Source of the DNA: an uncultured Chlorobiaceae bacterium
Lineage (GTDB): Bacteria; Bacteroidota; Chlorobiia; Chlorobiales; Chlorobiaceae
DNA length: 47,103 nt
NCBI GenBank assembly: GCA_903895195.1
Contig: CAITSZ010000034.1
Span: 1-47,103 of the forward strand
Direction: 5' to 3'
Shown: positions 24,654 through 35,586 of the stretch, piece by piece
Layout of the letters: the number at the start of each line of letters is the position of its first letter
Numbering within the stretch: position 1 is the first letter of the stretch
Position numbers and translations under genes: made by a program
The notes under the pieces: model-generated
What the model was told of the DNA's origin: nothing
Seen by the model: the letters and a program-made list of their open reading frames with translations, nothing else
The model's database searches: none

Positions 24654-25524
24654 CCATTTCCTGCTTTTTTTCTTCACTCTGCTGCTCTTCATGGAGTCGG
24701 GATGCAGCCGTCTACAGAACAATAGTAACGATCATCCGACAGGCAAACTCCGCATTATAAGCCTTGCACCCAGCCTTACAGAGATGCTTTTTGCCATTGG
24801 GGCAGGCGACCAGCTTGTCGGCAGAACAAATGCGTGCGACTGGCCGGCTGCAGCGGCGAAAATACCGGTTATTGGAGCATTCGGACGGCCATCGCTTGAA
24901 CTGCTTGCCTCCATACACCCTGATCTGGTTATTGATGTTGATCTGGCCGATAAAGAGACCGGTAAAAAAATAACCGCACTTGGGATGCGAAGAGAGACCT
25001 TTTCCTGCAAGGCCCCGGACGATATCCCTGTGGTACTGAGAAAACTCGGCAAGCTTACCGGACACACAAGAGAGGCCGACAGCCTTGCTATGTCGATCAC
25101 TACCGGTCTTGCTCAATTCAAAAAGAAGGCTGAAACAGAGCGCAATAAAAACTCGCTCTATCTTGAAATATGGAATGATCCGTTCTGGACGGGAGGACAA
25201 GGGAGTTATACCTCTGCGCTTATTGCTTATGCGGGTGGCCGGAATATCGGCGACGCGGTGAAAAAGGAATATTTCGAGATCTCACAGGAGTGGGTTATCC
25301 AGAAAAACCCTGACGTGATTGCCTGTATGTATATGGAAAAAAAATCGTCAGCGGCCGACGAGGTAAAGAGCCGTCCCGGCTGGGAGAATATTGCTGCAGT
25401 TAAACATGGACGGGTATATGACAGATTCGACAACAGTCTTTTCCTGCGGCCCGGACCGAGAGTCCTCGAGGGAATTGAACAGTTATACAGAACTATCCAT
25501 GCACAAGGGAAACCAATCCCTTGA
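24631..25524 (+). CDS. btuF: Cobamide-binding periplasmic lipoprotein (BtuF-like)
   Basis: The 297-residue protein starts at ATG 24631 with a lipoprotein signal (FFFTLLLFMESGC, lipobox Cys), then IISLAPSLTEMLFAIGAGDQ, VGRTNACDWPAAA, a GRPSLELLASIHPDLV segment and a C-terminal RPGPRVLEGIEQL. These are the usual BtuF/helical-backbone binding-protein features. It would deliver cobamides to the BtuCD importer encoded at 10.9-13.2 kb on the other strand. A longer frame from 24544 is rejected since it would bury the signal peptide. It sits apart from the riboswitch operon, and no riboswitch is seen before it. Confidence 0.87.
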   Translation: MRNTFRSNHFLLFFFTLLLFMESGCSRLQNNSNDHPTGKLRIISLAPSLTEMLFAIGAGDQLVGRTNACDWPAAAAKIPVIGAFGRPSLELLASIHPDLVIDVDLADKETGKKITALGMRRETFSCKAPDDIPVVLRKLGKLTGHTREADSLAMSITTGLAQFKKKAETERNKNSLYLEIWNDPFWTGGQGSYTSALIAYAGGRNIGDAVKKEYFEISQEWVIQKNPDVIACMYMEKKSSAADEVKSRPGWENIAAVKHGRVYDRFDNSLFLRPGPRVLEGIEQLYRTIHAQGKPIP

Positions 25525-25603
25525 ATTTTTGAACACTCTCTATCAGAATCGGTGTTAATTTTTTTATCTTTGTGCCTTTAGCGGAACAAAACGATATGCA
25601 TGC

Positions 25604-26875
25604 ATGAAGCGCTCTCCACTGGTCATTTTACTCCTTACAGTTTTACTGGATTTGATCGGATTCGGCATCGTGCTTCCGCTGCTTCCTACCTATGCCAAGG
25701 ATCTCGGGGCTAATCCGTTCATGATCGGACTGATTGCAGCGATTTTCTCCATCATGCAGTTTATCTTTTCTCCTCTCTGGGGCAAGTTGAGCGACAAAAT
25801 CGGTCGACGACCGGTGATGCTGATCAGTATTTTTATCACTGCAGTATCCTATCTTGTTTTTTCCCAGGCGAGCACTATCGGGCTGCTTATTTTCGCGCGT
25901 GGACTATCCGGTATCGGATCAGCTAACATTGCTGCAGCTCAGGCATACATCACCGATGTAACAGACAGTAAAAGCCGCTCTGGTGCCATGGGAATGATGG
26001 GGGCTGCATTTGGCCTCGGCTTTATCATCGGCCCGATTATCGGAGGTATCCTCAAGCATAATTATGGCATTCAGATGGTAGGATATGTTTCCTCCTCTCT
26101 GATCTTTATCGACTTTATTCTTGCCGTCTTTTTGCTTCCCGAGTCCAACAAATTTGCCGAAAAAATAAAATTCGGCTTTTTGAAGAAAAGAAGCGCAGAG
26201 AGCGAACCCCGCCGCTCGACATCCATCTTTCTCGGTGAAAAACTGAAAGAGTATGGTGAAGGGCTGAAGCTGGTCTACAGTTCCCGCCCTCTCTTGCTGC
26301 TGATGATTGCAAACTATATCTATACCTTTGCCATTGTGAACATGCAGGTGGCATCCATCCTGTTATGGAAAGAGTATTTTTCGGCTACCGACCAGCAGAT
26401 AGGCTACATTTTTGCCTATGTAGGCATCTGGACAGTCATTGTTCAGGGTGGGCTTATCGGTAAACTTATAAAAAAACTGGGCGAGCACAAGCTTTTCTTC
26501 TGGGGTCACCTTTTCAGTTTTATCGGCATCTTTTTTGTTCCATTCGCCCCGCCAACTTCCCTTTTTTCACTGGGGCTTGTCATCCTCTTCTTTTTTGCCG
26601 TCGGAACCAGTCTGGTTAACCCGATCAACATGTCCATGATCTCTCTTTACAGCTATAAAGAGAAGCAGGGACAGATTCTCGGTCTGACACAATCTGTCAA
26701 CTCTTTTGCCCGAATTATGGGGCCATTCAGCGGAAGCATACTCTACGGAATGAATTTTCACGCACCGTATGTTTTTGCCGGGATTCTAACCCTCATAGGG
26801 GCAATAATCGCATTCAGCCTGTTCAAGTATAAGATTGAAGCTCTCGGTCATTCAGTTGAAGCCAGTAATGGCTGA
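25604..26875 (+). CDS. MFS transporter (TetA/TCR-like)
   Basis: The 423-residue protein has 12 hydrophobic segments and the MFS motifs of the tetracycline-resistance-protein group: [17 protein letters not shown] in helix 1, [14 protein letters not shown] in the loop 2-3, and [12 protein letters not shown] in the antiporter-motif position. It probably exports small molecules in exchange for protons; substrate is unknown. It stands 79 bases after the btuF stop, likely with its own promoter, and is followed by the oxidoreductase gene. Confidence 0.88.
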   Translation: MKRSPLVILLLTVLLDLIGFGIVLPLLPTYAKDLGANPFMIGLIAAIFSIMQFIFSPLWGKLSDKIGRRPVMLISIFITAVSYLVFSQASTIGLLIFARGLSGIGSANIAAAQAYITDVTDSKSRSGAMGMMGAAFGLGFIIGPIIGGILKHNYGIQMVGYVSSSLIFIDFILAVFLLPESNKFAEKIKFGFLKKRSAESEPRRSTSIFLGEKLKEYGEGLKLVYSSRPLLLLMIANYIYTFAIVNMQVASILLWKEYFSATDQQIGYIFAYVGIWTVIVQGGLIGKLIKKLGEHKLFFWGHLFSFIGIFFVPFAPPTSLFSLGLVILFFFAVGTSLVNPINMSMISLYSYKEKQGQILGLTQSVNSFARIMGPFSGSILYGMNFHAPYVFAGILTLIGAIIAFSLFKYKIEALGHSVEASNG

Positions 26876-26919
26876 ACATGCTTCAACATCAACGTTATTG
26901 ACGATAAGGCGCAAACACT

Positions 26920-27960
26920 ATGAAAATCGGGGTTATAGGAGTCGGGAAACTCGGTGAGTTTCATACAAAGCTTCTCACGGAAATCTCCCGTGACCAGCCT
27001 GACATTCTTTGTGCCGGCATATACGACCTCGACACCAGCCGGGTCGAAGAGATGTCGAACAAATATAATGTACCCTCTTTCACCTCTCTTGAACTTTTGG
27101 CAAAAGAGTGTGATGCAACCATTATTGCAACAACAACAAGCTCCCACTTCAACATTGCCTGCGCATTGCTTAAGCAAGGCCTGCACCTCTTTATTGAAAA
27201 GCCGATAACAACTACAGTAGAAGAGGCTGATGAACTTATACGCCTTGAGGCAGAAAATCAGGTGCGGATTCAGGTTGGCCATATCGAGCGTTTTAACCCG
27301 GCCATTCGTGCAATTGAACCCTATATAGGGCGGCCAATGTATATTCAGGCTGAACGATTGAGCGGTTTTTCCCGTCGCGTTACCGATGTCTCCGTTGTGC
27401 TTGACCTTATGATTCATGACATTGATCTGGTTTTATCGCTCGTACCATCCGAAATCAGGCATATTTCCGCATCGGGAGTAAGGGTATTCTCCAATGAGCT
27501 CGACATGGCGACAGCAAGGATAGACTTTGTAAACGGTGCGACCGCAAATGTGACCGCAAGCCGCCTTAGCCGCAGCCGCCACCGTAAATTCCGTTTTTTC
27601 GGCACAAACCCTAAAAGCTATGCATCACTTGATCTGACAACAGGTAAATCTGAAGTTTTCAGACTGGTAAAAAAAGAGGATGCGTCCTCTAAAAACCCTC
27701 TTAAGTCATTTGCTGCCCGTAAAATCCTTGAACAGTTCGGCGAAATTCAGGATGCCATGCAGGGTATGGTACTTGACTATATCCACCCAGAAGTGCCTAA
27801 AATAAATGCGTTGCGCGATGAACTTGAACAATTCATCAACACGCTCAAAAACAACACTCCAGTTGCTGTAAGTTCGGCTGACGGACGCAGGGCAATTATG
27901 GTGGCAGGGAAAATCACTGCCGAAATAGAAGCCAATGCAGCTGCATCTGATATCGTATAG
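26920..27960 (+). CDS. Gfo/Idh/MocA-family NAD(P)-dependent oxidoreductase
   Basis: The 346-residue protein has an N-terminal Rossmann fold (KIGVIGVGKLGEFHTKLL), the LFIEKPITTTVEEADEL motif carrying the family's EKP, and QVGHIERFNPA in the second domain. Substrate cannot be read from sequence; several relatives act on sugars or on UDP-sugars. It precedes cca by 10 bases, so the two are likely co-transcribed. Confidence 0.88.
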   Translation: MKIGVIGVGKLGEFHTKLLTEISRDQPDILCAGIYDLDTSRVEEMSNKYNVPSFTSLELLAKECDATIIATTTSSHFNIACALLKQGLHLFIEKPITTTVEEADELIRLEAENQVRIQVGHIERFNPAIRAIEPYIGRPMYIQAERLSGFSRRVTDVSVVLDLMIHDIDLVLSLVPSEIRHISASGVRVFSNELDMATARIDFVNGATANVTASRLSRSRHRKFRFFGTNPKSYASLDLTTGKSEVFRLVKKEDASSKNPLKSFAARKILEQFGEIQDAMQGMVLDYIHPEVPKINALRDELEQFINTLKNNTPVAVSSADGRRAIMVAGKITAEIEANAAASDIV

Positions 27961-27970
27961 AGAACACCTC

Positions 27971-29410
27971 ATGACAACACGCTCGTCAAAATCAATTCCT
28001 GAAATACTCTACCGTATCGGTGACCTGGCTGATGAAAAAGGCCTTGGCTGTTATCTTGTCGGTGGCTATGTCCGCGACATGGTCATGCAGAGGCCCTGTA
28101 CCGATATCGATATTATGCTCATCGGTGATCCTGTCCCTTTTGCAAAAACAGTGCGGGACGAACTTCACGGCAGGAATTTTGTTCTGTTTGAACGTTTCCG
28201 CACCGCCCAGCTGGAACTGACCGACAAAAAACAGGGAGTGTTCAAAGTTGAACTTGTCGGTGCACGAAAAGAGTCATACAACTCCGACTCAAGAAAACCG
28301 GTTACCCTCATAGGAACCCTCGATGACGATCTTTCACGCAGGGATTTTACTATTAATTCTCTTGCCCTTGTGCTGAACAAAGAGGGTCGTAACCAGATCA
28401 TTGACCACTTTCACGGGCTCGAAGACATTAACAACCGCATTCTCAGAACCCCGCTGGACGCTGAACAGACCTTTTCCGATGACCCGTTACGCATGATGAG
28501 GGCTGCCCGCTTCGCTTCACAGCTTGAGTTCCGGCTCCTGCCTGAAGTGCTTGAAGCAATGAAAGCCATGCGTGAAAGAATCAGAATTGTCTCTATGGAG
28601 AGAATCAGTAACGAGTTTTTTAAAATCATGCTTTCGGCGCGCCCTTCCACTGGGCTCATCACCCTGTATGAAACCGGAGTGTTGAAGGAGATCATGCCTG
28701 AAGTGGCTGCTATGGCTGGAATTGAGCAGTTTGATGGACTCGGGCATAAAGACACCCTCTTCCACACCTTCCAGGTTATTGACAATGTGGCGGCTAAAAC
28801 GGACAATATCTGGTTGAGAATTGCCGCTCTCCTGCACGATATCGGCAAACCGGCAACAAAACGCTTTTCAAAGAGTGCCGGCTGGACATTTCACGGCCAC
28901 GATGCGGTCGGGATTAGAATCGTGGAGAAAATCTTCAAATACATGCGCTGGCCACTTGATTCTCTTGGCTATGTCCAGAAAATAGTACGCCTTCACCACC
29001 GTCCAATACCGCTGTCAAAAGAGGAGATATCCGATTCTGCCATACGGCGCCTCATGTTTGATGCCGGTGAAGATCTCCAGGATCTCATGAACCTCTGCCG
29101 GGCAGATGTTACGAGCAAAAATCCGAGAAAAGTGCTCCAGATAATGAGCAACTTCAACCATGTTGAAAAGAAAATCAATGAAGTCGGAGAAAAAGACCTC
29201 CTTGCCAAATGGCGTCCTCCCATCACTGGAGAGGATATCATGGATACGCTCGGCCTCGGTGAGGGCAGAGTGGTAGGGATGATCAAAAAAAGAATGGAGA
29301 ACGCTGTTATTGACGGGCTTATTCCCTACCAGAGAGATGCTGCCCTTGAGTATATCAAAAAGCTTTACCAGGAACATTTACAAGAAACAGAACATCCCGG
29401 AACACCATAA
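27971..29410 (+). CDS. cca: CCA-adding tRNA nucleotidyltransferase with HD domain
   Basis: The 479-residue protein starts at ATG 27971. It shows the nucleotidyltransferase signature CYLVGGYVRDMVM, TDIDIMLIGDP, the RRDFTINSLAL motif, the DPLRMMRAARFASQLEF RNA-binding block, and an HD motif in AALLHDIGKPATK. It adds or repairs the 3'-CCA of tRNAs; the possibility that it is only the CC-adding or A-adding member of a split pair cannot be excluded from sequence alone. Confidence 0.9.
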   Translation: MTTRSSKSIPEILYRIGDLADEKGLGCYLVGGYVRDMVMQRPCTDIDIMLIGDPVPFAKTVRDELHGRNFVLFERFRTAQLELTDKKQGVFKVELVGARKESYNSDSRKPVTLIGTLDDDLSRRDFTINSLALVLNKEGRNQIIDHFHGLEDINNRILRTPLDAEQTFSDDPLRMMRAARFASQLEFRLLPEVLEAMKAMRERIRIVSMERISNEFFKIMLSARPSTGLITLYETGVLKEIMPEVAAMAGIEQFDGLGHKDTLFHTFQVIDNVAAKTDNIWLRIAALLHDIGKPATKRFSKSAGWTFHGHDAVGIRIVEKIFKYMRWPLDSLGYVQKIVRLHHRPIPLSKEEISDSAIRRLMFDAGEDLQDLMNLCRADVTSKNPRKVLQIMSNFNHVEKKINEVGEKDLLAKWRPPITGEDIMDTLGLGEGRVVGMIKKRMENAVIDGLIPYQRDAALEYIKKLYQEHLQETEHPGTP

Positions 29411-29497
29411 CCCCTCTTTTCGCCGATCGGTGGGTTTAAAAGTCTCTGCTCGCTATATTGAGTATCATCATGACAAAACACTAAACCAATCCTACCT

Positions 29498-30802
29498 GTG
29501 ATAACACGTTATTCACCCAAAGACATTTCAGCAATCTGGACAGAAGAGGCAAAATTTCAACGATGGCTGCAGCTTGAAATTGCCGCTGTTGAAGCTCGTA
29601 TGGAAGCCGGCATTGTGCCTGAGGCTGCGCTGGCAACCATAAAGGAAAAAGCCACCTTCAATGTTGCGGAGATTCTTGAAATCGAGAAAGAAACAAAACA
29701 TGATGTCATTGCATTTCTGACCAATGTGGCAGGCTATGTCGGGCCCGATTCCCGTTACATCCACGAAGGGCTTACCTCATCGGATGTTGGTGATACCTCT
29801 CTTGCCATGCAGATGCGCGATGCCGGGTTAATCCTTGTTGCCGATATCAAGCAGCTTATAGCTGTACTGGCCAAAAGAGCCGTTGAGTTCAAGTACACCC
29901 TTGAAATGGGACGAACCCACGGCATTCATGCCGAAGCGACCACCTTTGGGTTGAAACTGCTCTTATGGCATCAGGAAATGCTTCGCAACCTCGAACGCAT
30001 GGAAAAAGCCGTCAGGAATATCTCTGTAGGCAAAATCTCCGGAGCGGTAGGCACCTATCAGCACCTTTCGCCCGATATCGAAGCCGCTGTCTGCCGCAAG
30101 CTCGGCCTTGAACCATCATCAATATCAACCCAGATTCTCCAGCGCGACCGCCACGCTGAATTTGCAACAACTCTTGCAATCATAGCCTCATCTATAGAAA
30201 AGTTCTCCGTTGAACTGCGCCATCTGCAGCGTACGGAAGTGCGTGAGGCAGAAGAGTTCTTCAGCAAGGGACAAAAAGGCAGTTCCGCAATGCCGCACAA
30301 GCGTAACCCGATTACCTTCGAACGTCTCACCGGACTGGCTCGTGTTGTGCGTTCAAACTCTATCGCAGCAATGGAAAACGTTGCACTCTGGCATGAACGC
30401 GATATTTCCCACTCTTCGGTCGAGCGCATCATTATGCCCGACTCAACCATTGCGCTCTGCTACATGCTGCGCACCTTCAGCGAAGCTCTCGACACCCTGC
30501 TTGTCTATCCTGAACGAATGGAGGAAAACTTCAACTCATCCTACGGACTGACAACCTCCCAGACTCTTCTTCTTGCCCTTACAGCAAAAGGTCTGACACG
30601 TGAGGATGCATACCGCCTCGTACAGCGCAACGCCATGGAGAGCTGGTCGACAAAGGTCCACTTGCGTGATCTGGTACTGAAAGATGAAGAGCTGCAGAAA
30701 CATTTCACCCCCGAAGAGGTGGCCGATTTGTTCAGCTTTGAAAACATCCTCAGTAAACTGAAGAGCAGCGTCGACATCATTTTCAAGCGTAACGGCCTTT
30801 GA
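29498..30802 (+). CDS. purB: Adenylosuccinate lyase
   Basis: The 434-residue enzyme acts twice in purine synthesis, releasing fumarate from SAICAR and adenylosuccinate. It has [32 protein letters not shown] and the superfamily signature [11 protein letters not shown], and normal length. It starts at GTG 29498. A strong terminator follows at 30861-30896. Confidence 0.95.
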   Translation: MITRYSPKDISAIWTEEAKFQRWLQLEIAAVEARMEAGIVPEAALATIKEKATFNVAEILEIEKETKHDVIAFLTNVAGYVGPDSRYIHEGLTSSDVGDTSLAMQMRDAGLILVADIKQLIAVLAKRAVEFKYTLEMGRTHGIHAEATTFGLKLLLWHQEMLRNLERMEKAVRNISVGKISGAVGTYQHLSPDIEAAVCRKLGLEPSSISTQILQRDRHAEFATTLAIIASSIEKFSVELRHLQRTEVREAEEFFSKGQKGSSAMPHKRNPITFERLTGLARVVRSNSIAAMENVALWHERDISHSSVERIIMPDSTIALCYMLRTFSEALDTLLVYPERMEENFNSSYGLTTSQTLLLALTAKGLTREDAYRLVQRNAMESWSTKVHLRDLVLKDEELQKHFTPEEVADLFSFENILSKLKSSVDIIFKRNGL

Positions 30803-30860
30803 AAATAACGTTGTAATCTTTTTTTTTCATCTTCCCCTCTCCCCTGCTGCAGGTGAGTTC

Positions 30861-30896
30861 AAACTCCGCAAAATCAACTTTTGCGGAGTTTTTTTG
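30861..30896 (+). terminator. Rho-independent terminator after purB
   Basis: AAACTCCGCAAAA pairs with TTTTGCGGAGTTT across the 5-base loop TCAAC, followed by a run of T. It closes the purB transcript. Confidence 0.9.
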
Positions 30897-31160
30897 TTTT
30901 ATGCACACAGCAATAATCAGCTTTTCCACAACCAGCCAAATCGATAAAAACTTCATTTTTTTCGGGCTTTTAACATAAATGACATATTTATTATCGGAAA
31001 AAAGATGAAAAACATAAGAATATTACTTAAATGTATTTTTTTTATTAAAAAATTCTCTTACTTTTTAACCGTCCCTAAAATATTTAACCATTCATGAATT
31101 ATGAAAACAGCAACAATAAGACCCGGCAGAGGGGACTATTTCGCCCGAATCAGGGAGAAC
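30897..31160. promoter_or_regulatory. AT-rich upstream region of amt
   Basis: This interval is very AT-rich (for example 30990-31090) and precedes the ammonium transporter gene. It probably holds the promoter, but I could not place -35/-10 or a sigma-54 site with confidence. Ribosome site AGGGAG at 31152-31157 fixes the amt start at 31161. Confidence 0.45.
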
Positions 31161-32648
31161 ATGTCAAAACAAAAAAACTGGAAACTTGGTGTAACCATTT
31201 TTGCAGGCAAGATGATCGGACTTTTTCTGGTCCTTTTATCTATGTCGACGTTAACTGGAATTGTTGGACTCCCGGCTATGGCTGCGGCACCAACCTACAC
31301 TCCCGTTGAAACGAATATGATTAATTCAGTCAACACTCTCTGGACATTGATAGCTGCGGCTCTCGTCTTTGGAATGCAGGCCGGTTTCGTTATGCTGGAG
31401 GCCGGTTTCGCAAGAAAAACAGAAACAGTTAACGTTTTGATCGAGTGCGTTCTGGATACAGCGATCTGCGGTATCTCATTCTGGGCAATCGGATACGCAT
31501 TCATGTTCAGCGAAGGCAATGGTTTTATCGGACAGCACTGGTTCTTCCTCCAGGGAGCACCTAACCTTTACGGTACAACAGGCATAGCACTGCTTGCACA
31601 CTGGGTATTCCAGTTTGCATTTGCCGATACAGCTTCCACCATTACTTCGGGCGCAATGATCGGCCGTACCAGTTTCCGTGGCGACATTCTCTACAGTATC
31701 GGCGTAACTGCTTTTATTTATCCGATTATTGGCCACTGGGCATGGGGACCAGACGGATTCCTTGTAACCATGGGTACTCCCGGCAACTTTTTACCTTGGT
31801 TAGGCAACCCGTTCCGTGACTTTGCAGGATCAACAGTTGTGCATACAATCGGTGGAGTAGTTTCATTGGCTGGTGCCATTATTTTAGGACCACGTATTGG
31901 ACGCGTTTTTCTCCGCGATGACAAAGAAAGAGGCGGACTTCCAGCTGCACACAACCTTCCTGTTGCTGTAACAGGAGCCTTCCTCTTGTGGTTCGGATGG
32001 TATGGCTTTAACCCTGGCAGCACTCTTTCCGCTATGGATGCTGTTGGCATCGGACGCGTAGCTGCAAACACAACACTGGCTGCTTGTGCAGGTGCTTTAA
32101 GCGCAATGTTTTTAGCATTTTATATGGGTTCATTCAAAGGAAAGTTTGATGTAGGCTTTACAGTCAACGGCCTCTTGGGAGGATTGGTTGCCATAACAGC
32201 ACCATGCTACTGGGTATCTCCCTTTGGATCAATCATCATCGGTCTTATTGCCGGCTCGATTGTTTTTGCCGGTATCTACCTTCTTGAATACCTTCGCATT
32301 GATGATCCGGTAGGTGCAGTTCCGGTTCATGGACTGAATGGTATTTTTGGAACCTGGGCTATTGGTCTTTTTGCCACTGGAGAATTTGGATGTGCAACTC
32401 CTTTAGGACCAGATAACAGTGCTCCTGTTGCAGGACTGTTTTATGGCGGTGGCTGGAACGTATTCCTTGCTCAGTTTATAGGCAATGGAATCATTACAAT
32501 AACAACCTTTGTCGTTGCAATCATTTTAATGTGGGTAATTAATAAATTACCATATCCATTTAAACTGCGTGTTGAACCTGAAGGTGAAACCGGAGTTGGA
32601 GGATTGGATGTATTTGAACACGGTGCTGAAGCATATACCATACATTAA
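31161..32648 (+). CDS. amt: Ammonium transporter (Amt family)
   Basis: The 495-residue protein has a signal-like first segment (GLFLVLLSMSTLTGIVGLPA, then AMAA) followed by 11 membrane segments with Amt landmarks: TLWTLIAAALVFGMQAGFVM, LEAGFARKTETVN, FQFAFADTASTITSGAMIGR, TVVHTIGGVVSLAGA with the pore His, LLWFGWYGFNPGS, and PVHGLNGIFGTWAIG with the second pore His. The start at 31161 has AGGGAG in front; a longer reading from 31101 exists. A PII gene follows, as is typical for nitrogen-regulated amt-glnK pairs. Confidence 0.93.
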   Translation: MSKQKNWKLGVTIFAGKMIGLFLVLLSMSTLTGIVGLPAMAAAPTYTPVETNMINSVNTLWTLIAAALVFGMQAGFVMLEAGFARKTETVNVLIECVLDTAICGISFWAIGYAFMFSEGNGFIGQHWFFLQGAPNLYGTTGIALLAHWVFQFAFADTASTITSGAMIGRTSFRGDILYSIGVTAFIYPIIGHWAWGPDGFLVTMGTPGNFLPWLGNPFRDFAGSTVVHTIGGVVSLAGAIILGPRIGRVFLRDDKERGGLPAAHNLPVAVTGAFLLWFGWYGFNPGSTLSAMDAVGIGRVAANTTLAACAGALSAMFLAFYMGSFKGKFDVGFTVNGLLGGLVAITAPCYWVSPFGSIIIGLIAGSIVFAGIYLLEYLRIDDPVGAVPVHGLNGIFGTWAIGLFATGEFGCATPLGPDNSAPVAGLFYGGGWNVFLAQFIGNGIITITTFVVAIILMWVINKLPYPFKLRVEPEGETGVGGLDVFEHGAEAYTIH

Positions 32649-32723
32649 ATACAGTCGATTGAAAACAGGGGCACATTACACCCCCTGTTTTCAATCAGTT
32701 AACTTATTAAAACCAAATTGATT

Positions 32724-33071
32724 ATGAAAAAAATTGAAGCCATCATAAGGCGCTCCAAATTCGAAGAGGTCAAGGCTGCTCTCCACGCCATTGATATCGA
32801 CTTCTTTTCCTATACCGAATCCTACGGTGTTGGAAATGAAAGGAAAAAGAAAGATGTGTTCCGCGGTTCCAATGATACTGACTATATCTCCAGGTTGTCG
32901 TTGTCGATTGTTGTTCGCGACATCAATCTTCAAAAAACAGTTGCCTGTCTTTTGAAATCAGCCTATACCGGCGAAGTGGGTGATGGCAAGATCTTTGTCT
33001 GGACCATTGAAGAGTCTTATCGCATCCGGACAGGAGAGAGTGGTGACGACTCTATGTACAACAAGGATTAG
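32724..33071 (+). CDS. glnK: PII-family nitrogen regulator (GlnK/GlnB-like)
   Basis: The 115-residue protein aligns along its length with PII: MKKIEAIIRRSKFEEVKAAL, a T-loop around residues 36-55, TGEVGDGKIFVWTIEE and IRTGE at the C-terminus. It should sense ATP/ADP and 2-oxoglutarate and block the Amt channel. By simple counting against E. coli GlnB, position 51 (uridylylated Tyr) is Asp and position 39 is Glu rather than Gln, so uridylylation at Tyr51 is not available. ATG 32724 is chosen over a TTG two codons earlier. Confidence 0.9.
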   Translation: MKKIEAIIRRSKFEEVKAALHAIDIDFFSYTESYGVGNERKKKDVFRGSNDTDYISRLSLSIVVRDINLQKTVACLLKSAYTGEVGDGKIFVWTIEESYRIRTGESGDDSMYNKD

Positions 33072-33107
33072 TTGATTGAGATAAAGGACCACCTCGTCTT
33101 CTAACAT

Positions 33108-33139
33108 AAAAAGCCGCCTTTTTCATAAGGCGGCTTTTT
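33108..33139. terminator. Bidirectional terminator between glnK and pgi
   Basis: AAAAAGCCGCCTT pairs with AAGGCGGCTTTTT over the loop TTTCAT, giving A-runs and T-runs on both sides, so it can end both the plus-strand glnK transcript and the minus-strand pgi transcript. Confidence 0.88.
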
Positions 33140-33167
33140 AATTGCTGAGACTATGTTGCAGCTTCCC

Positions 33168-34856
33168 TTATGGCTTATCAAAGAATGAAAGCTGCGGACT
33201 TGCTGAGGCTGCTCCTTGTAAACGGAACTCCCTGTATGCATTGATCAATGCATTGGTAGAACCGTCATGGGTGGTAACTGTTTCACTCCCCTGGATTTCA
33301 GGGAAAATGGTTTTCGCCAGCTGTTTTCCAAGCTCGACTCCCCACTGATCGAAGGAGTTGACTTCCCAGATAATCCCCTGCACAAACACCTTGTGCTCAT
33401 ACATTGCAATGAGGCTGCCGAGAGTAAAAGGATTGAGTTCATTGAGAAGAATGGTATTGGTCGGTCTGTTGCCGGGAAATACCTTGTGAGGAAGCAGTCC
33501 CGCAATTTCAGAAGGGTCACACCCTGCGGCTTCAAGTTCACTGCGAACCTCATGCTCGTCTTTGCCCTTCATGAGTGCTTCTGTCTGTGCAAAACAGTTT
33601 GCAAGCAGAATATCATGATGCTCCCCTATCGGGTTCTGGGTCTTAAGCGGTACAATAAAATCTGCCGGAATAAAATCAGGCCCCTGATGCAGCAGCTGAA
33701 AAAAAGCGTGCTGGGAGTTTGTGCCCGGTTCACCCCAGATTACCGGACCGGTTGCATACTCTACTGGACTGCCCTGACGGTTGACCCTCTTGCCGTTGCT
33801 CTCCATGTCGAGCTGCTGGAGATAGGCAGGAAACCGGTGCATATACTGATCGTAGGGAATGACCGCGTGAGATGATACATCAAAAAAATTATTGTACCAG
33901 ATTCCAAGGACGGCAAGAAGAACAGGGATATTCTTTTCAAGTGGCGTGTTAAGAAAATGTTCATCCATGGCATAAGCACCGTCGAGCAGCTCCTGAAAGC
34001 GGTCAAACCCGAGATAAAGAGCTATTGAGAGCCCGATGGACGACCAGAGGGAATACCGTCCGCCGACCCAATCCCAGAAACGGAACATGTTCGCTTCGTC
34101 AATACCGAATTCAACCACCTTGGCCCTGTTGGTTGAAACCGCCACAAAATGCTTTGCAATATGCGATTCATCACCTGCATGAAGGAGAAACCATTCTCTA
34201 GCACTCATCGCATTGGTCAGCGTCTCCTGTGTGGTAAAGGTTTTCGAGGCTATAATGAAAAGTGTCGTTGCCGGATTCAGTTTTTTCAGTGTCTCGCTGA
34301 TATGGGTTCCATCGATATTGGAGACAAAATGCACCTTCAGTTTTCCGTGTGCAAAAGGACGGAGTGCTTCAGTAACCATGCAGGGGCCAAGATCAGACCC
34401 GCCGATTCCAATATTGACTATATCCGTCATCGCCTGCCCGGTATATCCCTTCCACTTGCCCGAAATAACCCGTTCACAGCAACCCTTCATCTGCCGCAAG
34501 ACATCGGCAATTTCCTCTGAAATCTCAAGTCCGTCAATCTCAAGGGAAAATCCCTGAGCCCTTCGAAGAGCGGTATGGAGCACCGAACGATGTTCAGTAA
34601 AATTAATGCTTTTACCTTCAAACATCTCTCCACGCATTTTTTCAAGCCTGGCTCCACGAGCAAGATCCAGAAGCAGCTCTAAAGTATGCGAAGTGATCCT
34701 GTTTTTGGAATAGTCGAGCAGCATCCCCTCCCAGACAATCGAAAAATGCTCAAACCGGGCATCATCCTCCTGGAAAAGGGACCTCATATGCAGTTTATCT
34801 ATTTCATGCTTGTGCGACACGAGGGCACTCCATGCTGCGCTACGGGATAGGTCCAT
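33168..34856 (-). CDS. pgi: Glucose-6-phosphate isomerase
   Basis: The 562-residue enzyme interconverts glucose-6-phosphate and fructose-6-phosphate. It shows [11 protein letters not shown], the [12 protein letters not shown] and [12 protein letters not shown] motifs, [13 protein letters not shown] with [21 protein letters not shown] with the catalytic His, and [11 protein letters not shown] near the C-terminus. Length is normal for the long eukaryotic/proteobacterial-type Pgi. It is a stand-alone gene. Confidence 0.95.
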   Translation of the reverse strand: MDLSRSAAWSALVSHKHEIDKLHMRSLFQEDDARFEHFSIVWEGMLLDYSKNRITSHTLELLLDLARGARLEKMRGEMFEGKSINFTEHRSVLHTALRRAQGFSLEIDGLEISEEIADVLRQMKGCCERVISGKWKGYTGQAMTDIVNIGIGGSDLGPCMVTEALRPFAHGKLKVHFVSNIDGTHISETLKKLNPATTLFIIASKTFTTQETLTNAMSAREWFLLHAGDESHIAKHFVAVSTNRAKVVEFGIDEANMFRFWDWVGGRYSLWSSIGLSIALYLGFDRFQELLDGAYAMDEHFLNTPLEKNIPVLLAVLGIWYNNFFDVSSHAVIPYDQYMHRFPAYLQQLDMESNGKRVNRQGSPVEYATGPVIWGEPGTNSQHAFFQLLHQGPDFIPADFIVPLKTQNPIGEHHDILLANCFAQTEALMKGKDEHEVRSELEAAGCDPSEIAGLLPHKVFPGNRPTNTILLNELNPFTLGSLIAMYEHKVFVQGIIWEVNSFDQWGVELGKQLAKTIFPEIQGSETVTTHDGSTNALINAYREFRLQGAASASPQLSFFDKP

Positions 34857-34907
34857 AATTCTTTGTGAATTAAAAATTTTAAGCTGAAAACTGGATAGCT
34901 GAATTAT

Positions 34908-35315
34908 TCAATAGGGAATATAACGCAACATCAGGGTTGAACCATCGTTATCACGCTCAAGACTGATTATTTCAGCAACACTCCTGATAATATGAATGCC
35001 TCTTCCTGATTGCTTCAAGAGATTAAGTGCATCAGAAGGGTCAGGGATCTTATCAGGATTGAACCCGTTCCCGCAATCCCTGACTGAAACTGTAAGAGAG
35101 TTGGTCGCAATAACAAACGAAAAGGTGACAGTCAAATCACTCTTTTCCCTATTGCCATGCTTGACAGCATTTACAAAAGCCTCTTTAAGAGAGAGCTGAA
35201 GGGATTCGATAAACAGATCACTGTATTTCTCTCTCTCGGCGATCGATATAAGAAAATCATGCAGCACTGTATACTGTGAGTACCTGCCGGAGAGAACAAT
35301 TTCAGAATGTATCAT
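34908..35315 (-). CDS. RsbW/SpoIIAB-like anti-sigma factor or serine kinase (HATPase)
   Basis: The 135-residue protein has the GHKL ATPase motifs of this small group: LSLKEAFVNAVKHGN (N-box), VSVRDCGNGFNPDKIPDP, and SGRGIHIIRSVAE (G-box). Relatives phosphorylate anti-anti-sigma factors or hold sigma factors. No partner gene (STAS or PP2C protein) is adjacent, so its target is unknown. It is transcribed with the pgi strand, 52 bases from the pgi start. Confidence 0.83.
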   Translation of the reverse strand: MIHSEIVLSGRYSQYTVLHDFLISIAEREKYSDLFIESLQLSLKEAFVNAVKHGNREKSDLTVTFSFVIATNSLTVSVRDCGNGFNPDKIPDPSDALNLLKQSGRGIHIIRSVAEIISLERDNDGSTLMLRYIPY

Positions 35316-35586
35316 ACAGCGGATGACATAATGTTGATAACTGAAATTTGAATTTACAATGAAGCTGCAATACCGGCAAATTCAGAAAGAACACACTCCA
35401 ACCTTCATTTTTTAATACCAGAAGCCAATGTCCCTAATTTTTTTATTACTTATTTGTATTTATTTGTAATATATTACCGTTGTATCTTAAAGATCTCTTA
35501 AAGAATAAGACTGTTTTTTAAATGGATCTATAACAATACAAGAAATGATCACACACAACTGAGAAACCAGAAACAGGAGTACATCA

